Shown in pieces: positions 5,871 to 10,112 of a stretch of 10,112 bases of DNA. Every line of letters begins with the position of its first letter. Within the stretch, counting starts at the first letter, position 1. Where the stretch lies: positions 1-10,112 of the forward strand of contig JAQVML010000021.1 of NCBI GenBank assembly GCA_028703645.1. The letters are read 5' to 3'. Position numbers and translations under genes: made by a program. Under the pieces are notes generated by a model. It did not search any database. It was given only the letters and a program-made list of their open reading frames with translations, and was not told the origin of the DNA. The stretch comes from Eubacteriales bacterium. Its GTDB lineage: Bacteria > Bacillota > Clostridia > Christensenellales > CAG-138.

Positions 5871-6901
5871 ACACAAAAGAACATTCCAACTTTTTTCAGG
5901 GGAAGGTTTTTGCGATTCTTGGTTTGCTGATCCTCCTGATTGTGCCGAACTTTGTGGATACAAACGTACAGATCGTGTTCATTCTGATCCTGTTCTATGC
6001 GCTGTGCGCATCGTGCTGGAACATCGTCTGCGGGTTCGTCGGAGAACTCTCGCTGGGCCACGCCGTGTTTCTGGGCGTTGGCGCCTATATCTCCTCGCTG
6101 CTGCTGATGGATTGCTCGCTTTCACCCTGGATCGGCATGTTTATTGCCGCCGCCATCACCGCCGTGTTCGGCGTGATCGTTGGGTTGCCTTGCTTCCGTC
6201 TGCACGGGCCGTATTTCGCACTGACGACGATCGCACTTGGCGAACTGATCCGCATCTTTGTGGAAAACAACGAGACGGTATTCGGCATCAACCTTCGCGG
6301 TGCGATGGGCCTCGTGCTGAAACAGTCCGGCAATCAGTTCATCGCGTTTGAATTTGCAAACAAGATCACCTATTACTACGTGCTCGTGGCGCTCGTCGCG
6401 GTCACAATCCTCGTCACCTGGCTGATTAAGAACAGCAAGCTGGGTTTTTACCTCACCGCGATCAAGAGCGATCCGGATGCGGCGGAATCCCTCGGCATCA
6501 AGCTCACAAAGTACAAACTCATCGCCATGGGCATCAGCTGCTTCTTGATCTCTTTTGCCGGAACGTTTTACGCGCAGTATTTCCGCTATGTCGGCCCTTC
6601 GCGTATCTTCAGCCACGATATGTCCGTGCAGATTGCGCTCATCGCGCTGGTCGGCGGACAAGGCACCGTGTTTGGCCCGCTGATGGGCGCATGCCTGCTT
6701 GTGCCGATTACGGAATTCCTTTCGGAAGAATTCGGCGGCACGCTGCCGGGACTGCACTTGTTCATCTACGGCATCGTGATGATTCTTGTCGTTCTCTATA
6801 TGCCGAGAGGAATCTTTCATCCCGTCACCAAGCTGTTTAAAAGCATTGAGGCAAAGCTGTTCAGCTTTGGCAAAAAATCAGTTCAGAAGGGAGAGAAGTG
6901 A
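5867..6901 (+). CDS. livM: HAAT-family ABC transporter permease (LivM-like)
   Basis: A 344-aa polytopic membrane protein, the second pore subunit. The LivM signature WNIVCGFVGELSLGHAVFLG (51-70) is intact, with RLHGPYFALTTIALGELIR (111-129) after it. The coupling-loop segment AIKSDPDAAESLGI (198-211) corresponds to that in LivH. A GGQGTVFGPLMGA stretch lies near the C-terminus. The tail after the last membrane segment is short and Lys-rich (for example FGKKSVQKGEK) and should be cytoplasmic. It begins inside the LivH stop codon (ATGA overlap) and ends three bases before the first ATPase gene, so the block 4968-8327 is certainly one transcription unit. The substrate cannot be deduced from it. 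Confidence 0.95.
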   Translation: MNTKEHSNFFQGKVFAILGLLILLIVPNFVDTNVQIVFILILFYALCASCWNIVCGFVGELSLGHAVFLGVGAYISSLLLMDCSLSPWIGMFIAAAITAVFGVIVGLPCFRLHGPYFALTTIALGELIRIFVENNETVFGINLRGAMGLVLKQSGNQFIAFEFANKITYYYVLVALVAVTILVTWLIKNSKLGFYLTAIKSDPDAAESLGIKLTKYKLIAMGISCFLISFAGTFYAQYFRYVGPSRIFSHDMSVQIALIALVGGQGTVFGPLMGACLLVPITEFLSEEFGGTLPGLHLFIYGIVMILVVLYMPRGIFHPVTKLFKSIEAKLFSFGKKSVQKGEK

Positions 6902-6904
6902 GTC

Positions 6905-7636
6905 ATGGGGGAAATCATCAGACTGGAACATGTTTCCAAAAAGTTCGGCGGTTTGGTCGCGGTCGATGACTTCAGCGGCGAAATCGAAACCGGCTCCATC
7001 GTTGGCCTGATTGGCCCGAACGGAGCGGGCAAGACCACTTTGTTCAACATGATGTCCTGCACGTACCCGCCGACTTCCGGAAAGATCTTTTATAAAGGCG
7101 TAGACGTCACCAAAGCGCGCACGGATACCATGGCGGCGAGAGGACTCGCAAGAACCTTTCAGGTCACGAAACCGTTTGGCGACATGACCGTGGTAGAAAA
7201 CTTCATGGTCGGCGCATTTCTGCACACGAAAGACCGCGCGACTGCCCGCAAGCAGGCGGAGGAGATCTACGACTACATCGGCATGAGCTGCGGACGCGAT
7301 AAACCCGCGAACGAGACGACGACGGTCGACCGCAAAAAGCTGGAGATCGGACGCGCACTCGCGACCAAGCCGGAGCTGCTGTTACTGGACGAGGTCATGG
7401 CGGGTTGTAATCCGCAGGAAAAGCTGGAACTCGTGGAGACCTGCCGGAAGATTCAAAAATGCGGCATCACGCTGGTGGTCATTGAACATGATATCAAGAC
7501 GATCATGACGCTTTGCGAAAAGATTGTGATTCTGCATCGCGGCGCAAAGCTCACGGAAGGCACGCCGGAACAGGTTGCAAACGATCCTCGCGCAATCAGC
7601 GCGTATTTGGGGGAGGATTACCATGCTGGATGTTAA
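6905..7636 (+). CDS. livG: HAAT-family ABC transporter ATPase (LivG-like) with degenerate signature motif
   Basis: A 243-aa nucleotide-binding subunit. It has Walker A GPNGAGKTT (37-45), the Q-loop Gln86 (ARTFQ), Walker B LLLLDE (158-163) with catalytic Glu163, and the switch His195 (IEHD). The LSGGQ signature is absent: the equivalent stretch reads ETTTVDRKKLEIGRALAT, and the residue after the catalytic Glu is Val instead of Pro. From memory, a recognised LivG subgroup carries similar LxxxDRKRLE-type replacements, so this is probably ancestral divergence and not a dead gene. The rest, including the NP-E segment after Walker B, is normal. GAAGGGAGAG overlapping the end of livM provides the ribosome binding site. 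The 3' end overlaps the livF start by 14 bases. It pairs with LivF to power import. Confidence 0.94.
   Translation: MGEIIRLEHVSKKFGGLVAVDDFSGEIETGSIVGLIGPNGAGKTTLFNMMSCTYPPTSGKIFYKGVDVTKARTDTMAARGLARTFQVTKPFGDMTVVENFMVGAFLHTKDRATARKQAEEIYDYIGMSCGRDKPANETTTVDRKKLEIGRALATKPELLLLDEVMAGCNPQEKLELVETCRKIQKCGITLVVIEHDIKTIMTLCEKIVILHRGAKLTEGTPEQVANDPRAISAYLGEDYHAGC
7611..7617 (+). promoter_or_regulatory. Ribosome binding site that fixes the livF start
   Basis: GGGAGGA inside the end of livG lies five bases before the ATG at 7623. The frame stays open upstream to 7575, but that longer reading adds 16 residues with no family counterpart and has no comparable site. The normal LivF start (MLDVKELRAGYG) is therefore chosen. 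Confidence 0.8.
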
Positions 7637-8327
7637 AGAGCTTCGTGCCGGATACGGCGACATCGAAATCGTACACGGAATTTCGCTCAAGGTGCTGGAC
7701 AACCAGATTGTGGCAATCGTCGGCGCGAACGGCGCGGGCAAATCCACATTCATCAAGGCGCTCATGGGCATGATCCCGGTGAAAAAGGGCACGGTCACGT
7801 TTGATGGACAGGACATTACCTCGCTGGATACCAACAAGATTTGTGACCACGGGATCACGCTGATTCCGGAAGGCAGACAGCTCTTTCCGCAGATGACGGT
7901 GGAAGAAAACCTCGATATCGGCGCTTGCACGCCGACGACGCGGAAAGACCGCGACCGCAAGAAGGAAGAGATGTTTGAGCTATTGCCGAGGCTGCGCGAG
8001 CGCGCAAAGCAGATGGCGGGCACGCTCTCCGGCGGCGAACAGCAGATGGTTGCGACGGCGCGCGCGCTCATGAGCAGCCCGAAACTGCTCGTGATGGACG
8101 AGCCGTCCTGGGGGCTTGCGCCAATTCTCGTAACGGAACTGTTCCAAACGATTGAGACGGTTCGCAGCGAGGGTACCGCGGTGCTCATCATCGAGCAAAA
8201 CGTCGCAACGACGCTCTCCATCGCGGACTGGGGCTATGTGTTTGAAAACGGAAACGTCACCATGGAAGGCGCGGGCAGCGAGCTGCTCTGCGACGAAGGA
8301 CTCAAAAAGGCGTTTCTCGGCATCTAA
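7623..8327 (+). CDS. livF: HAAT-family ABC transporter ATPase (LivF-like)
   Basis: A 234-aa nucleotide-binding subunit of typical LivF length. It has Walker A GANGAGKST (34-42), the characteristic PEGRQLFP segment (82-89) in which Glu83 stands at the Q-loop position, the consensus signature LSGGE (135-139), Walker B LLVMDE (155-160), and EQN (191-193), where Gln192 replaces the switch His. The Glu and Gln replacements are usual for LivF. It partners the LivG-like protein beneath the LivHM pore. Its first 14 bases overlap livG, so their translation is coupled. A 73-nt gap without a hairpin terminator separates it from the transketolase genes, so read-through into them is likely. Confidence 0.95.
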   Translation: MLDVKELRAGYGDIEIVHGISLKVLDNQIVAIVGANGAGKSTFIKALMGMIPVKKGTVTFDGQDITSLDTNKICDHGITLIPEGRQLFPQMTVEENLDIGACTPTTRKDRDRKKEEMFELLPRLRERAKQMAGTLSGGEQQMVATARALMSSPKLLVMDEPSWGLAPILVTELFQTIETVRSEGTAVLIIEQNVATTLSIADWGYVFENGNVTMEGAGSELLCDEGLKKAFLGI

Positions 8328-8400
8328 GACGTTTTTCAAAATAAAAACCATTGCGTTTCTGAGTGATGGACAGAGTGAAGGAAAAAATATAGAGGTAGTT

Positions 8401-9252
8401 ATGTTAAGCAAAGAACGAGTGAGAGAACTGAAAATCTTCTCCAAAAAAATCCAGATTGAAACGATCAAGATGATCGCAAGCCTCGGCGTTGGCCATCTCG
8501 GCGGCTCGCTCTCGATTGCGGATGCGCTCGCGGTACTCTACGGCGCGCAGATGAAGTATGATCCGAAGAATCCCAAGTGGGAAGAGCGCGACTGGTTTGT
8601 CTGCTCCAAGGGTCACGCGGGCCCGGCTGTCTATTCGGCGCTCGCGATGAAGGGCTTTTTCCCGATGAGCGAGCTCAATACGCTCAACCGCCCCGGAACG
8701 CGGCTGCCCTCGCACTGCGACCGGCTCAAGACGCCGGGCATCGACATGACGACCGGCTCGCTGGGACAAGGCGCATCGACCGCGGCGGGAATTGCGCTGG
8801 CGCACCAGATGAATCACAAGAGCAATAAGGTGTTTCTCATGCTGGGCGACGGCGAGATCAACGAAGGCCAGGTCTGGGAGATGGCGTTGTTTGCCGGAAC
8901 CAAGAAGATTAACAATCTTATCGCGTTTGTCGACTATAACAAGCTGCAACTCGACGGCCCGACCTGCGAAATCTGCGATGTGGGCAATGTCGCAAAGAAG
9001 TTTGAAGACTTTGGCTGGTATGCGCAGGATATCGACGGACACGATGTGCAGGCGATCAATAACGCGATTGAAAACGCGCGTGCGCAGCACGAAAAACCTT
9101 CCATGATCGTACTCAACACGATCAAGGGCAACGGCTGGAGCACGGTTGCCAACAAGAGCAGCTGCCACAACGTTACGATCTCACCCTCGCAGGAAGAAGA
9201 GGCGCTGAGCGAGATGAACGCGGCGCTCAAGCGCATTGAGGAAGGGGAGTGA
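8401..9252 (+). CDS. Split transketolase, N-terminal (thiamine-diphosphate-binding) subunit
   Basis: A 283-aa protein covering only the first third-plus of a normal transketolase (about 650 aa), the known two-gene form. It has GHLGGS (31-36, where many homologues have GHPGG), SKGHAGPAVYSAL (69-81), GSLGQG (119-124), the diphosphate/Mg motif GDGEINEGQVWE (149-160) with Asp150, and Asn180 thirty residues later as the second Mg ligand. His215 and His256 are in the usual catalytic-channel regions. With the next subunit it would transfer a two-carbon ketol group between a ketose and an aldose. The acceptor-side segment RLPSHCDRLKTPGID (101-115) is not diagnostic to me. The ATG at 8401 is preceded by a modest AGAGGT (8391-8396). 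The frame is open further upstream inside livF, but homology begins after 8401. Confidence 0.92.
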   Translation: MLSKERVRELKIFSKKIQIETIKMIASLGVGHLGGSLSIADALAVLYGAQMKYDPKNPKWEERDWFVCSKGHAGPAVYSALAMKGFFPMSELNTLNRPGTRLPSHCDRLKTPGIDMTTGSLGQGASTAAGIALAHQMNHKSNKVFLMLGDGEINEGQVWEMALFAGTKKINNLIAFVDYNKLQLDGPTCEICDVGNVAKKFEDFGWYAQDIDGHDVQAINNAIENARAQHEKPSMIVLNTIKGNGWSTVANKSSCHNVTISPSQEEEALSEMNAALKRIEEGE

Positions 9253-9257
9253 GCAAC

Positions 9258-10112
9258 ATGAGTGTGAAGATTGCCAGCACCATCGCGCCGGAGAGCGAAG
9301 AAATGCGTCATGCATTTTGCAGCGTATTGATGGAACTAGCCGAAAACAACAAGGATATCGTCGTATTGGATGCAGACCTCATGGGCGCCATGGGAACCAA
9401 GGCCTTTGCCAAGAAATACCCCGAACAAACCGTGAACTGCGGCATTCAGGAAGCGAACATGATCGGCGTCGCCGCGGGACTCTCCGCGGTTGGGAAGATT
9501 CCCTTTGCGCATACCTTTGCGCCGTTTGCAACGCGCCGCGTGTGCGACCAGGTGTTTATGTCCTGCGCATACGCCAGAAACAACGTCAAGATCATCGGTT
9601 CCGACCCGGGCATCACGGCCCAGCTCAACGGCGGCACGCATATGCCGTTTGAAGACATGGGCATCATGCGCGGTATTCCGGAACTGACTGTTCTGGAGCC
9701 GACGGATATCACGATGCTTCGTTGGATGCTCAAAGAGATGGCGGCGACGTTTGGCGTGCAGTATATGCGCCTTGTTCGCAAGAACTGCGCAAAGGTGTAT
9801 GAAGAAGGAACGACCTTCCGGATGGGTGAGGCGGTACAACTATGCGACGGCACGGATGTGACGATTATCGCGAGCGGATATTGCGTTGCGGAGGCGTATA
9901 AAGCAGCCGCAATCCTCAAAGAAGCGGGCGTCAGCGCGCGCGTGCTCGACATGTTCTGCTGGAAGCCGATCGACCAGAAAGCGATCATCAAAGCCGCGCA
10001 GGAGACGGGAGCCATCGTCACCGCCGAAAACCACAACGTGCTCAATGGTCTCGGGGCAGCGGTCTCCGAGGTGCTCGTGAAAAATCACCCTGTGCCGGTG
10101 GAAATGATCGGC
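9258..10112 (+). CDS. Split transketolase, C-terminal subunit, truncated by the right window edge
   Basis: An open frame of 285 codons without a stop. The family length of about 310 suggests some 25-30 residues lie beyond the window. The pyrimidine-binding domain contains the catalytic Glu65 in NCGIQEANMIGVAAGLS (60-76), RRVCDQVF (93-100), and GGTHMPFEDMGIMR (125-138) with the substrate-channel His128. Arg171 and Arg174 (MRLVRKN) occupy the region that grips sugar-phosphate groups in related enzymes. The C-terminal transketolase domain starts near 188. It begins five bases after the N-terminal subunit, with AAGGGGAG (9242-9249) as ribosome binding site, so the two chains are made together and should assemble into the active enzyme. 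DXS and pyruvate-dehydrogenase E1-beta are more distant relatives, and the GIQE context fits transketolase best. Confidence 0.9.
   Translation, partial: MSVKIASTIAPESEEMRHAFCSVLMELAENNKDIVVLDADLMGAMGTKAFAKKYPEQTVNCGIQEANMIGVAAGLSAVGKIPFAHTFAPFATRRVCDQVFMSCAYARNNVKIIGSDPGITAQLNGGTHMPFEDMGIMRGIPELTVLEPTDITMLRWMLKEMAATFGVQYMRLVRKNCAKVYEEGTTFRMGEAVQLCDGTDVTIIASGYCVAEAYKAAAILKEAGVSARVLDMFCWKPIDQKAIIKAAQETGAIVTAENHNVLNGLGAAVSEVLVKNHPVPVEMIG

Noticed and set aside
6122..6820. Antisense open frame opposite livM
   Set aside because: It is His/Arg/Asp-rich, as expected from reverse-reading a membrane protein gene, with no domain or credible start context.
8404..9168. Antisense open frame opposite the transketolase N-subunit
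   Set aside because: The + strand carries all the thiamine-diphosphate motifs. The reverse reading is compositional noise.

Overview
The window reads as one strand-coherent catabolic and transport locus of a bacterium: every gene supported here lies on the + strand and most spacings are short. Base composition is moderately GC-rich. Several genes have strong AGGAGG-type ribosome binding sites, and the binding protein is a lipoprotein with a Thr/Ala/Pro-rich tether. This would suit an anaerobic Bacillota (Clostridia) lineage, or possibly Chloroflexi, but nothing in the sequence fixes the taxon.

Layout: (1) Positions 2-2550 hold a 5'-truncated zinc-type alcohol dehydrogenase, a KduD/gluconate-5-dehydrogenase-like SDR, and a TIM-barrel isomerase that resembles the 2-keto-myo-inositol isomerase IolI. 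(2) After a 172-nt gap containing a perfect 14-bp palindrome comes a small mononuclear cupin (2723-3121). (3) A 358-nt non-coding region (3122-3479) holds a hairpin-forming dyad and an unusual array of about nine degenerate 11-17-nt direct repeats. (4) A complete five-gene HAAT-type (branched-chain amino acid/amide family) ABC importer follows: binding protein, intrinsic terminator, two permeases and two ATPases (3480-8327). (5) The end is a split transketolase, with the N-terminal subunit complete (8401-9252) and the C-terminal subunit running off the right edge (9258-10112).

How the genes may work together (inference): the importer brings in a small polar substrate. Two NAD-type dehydrogenases and a keto-sugar/keto-cyclitol isomerase remodel it, the cupin handles an intermediate, and the split transketolase moves a two-carbon ketol unit into central metabolism. 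No kinase, aldolase or regulator is visible, so the substrate cannot be named. The pairing of cyclitol/sugar-acid-like enzymes with a LivKHMGF-type importer is the most interesting biology in the window. The repeat array upstream of the binding-protein gene is the most interesting non-coding signal.
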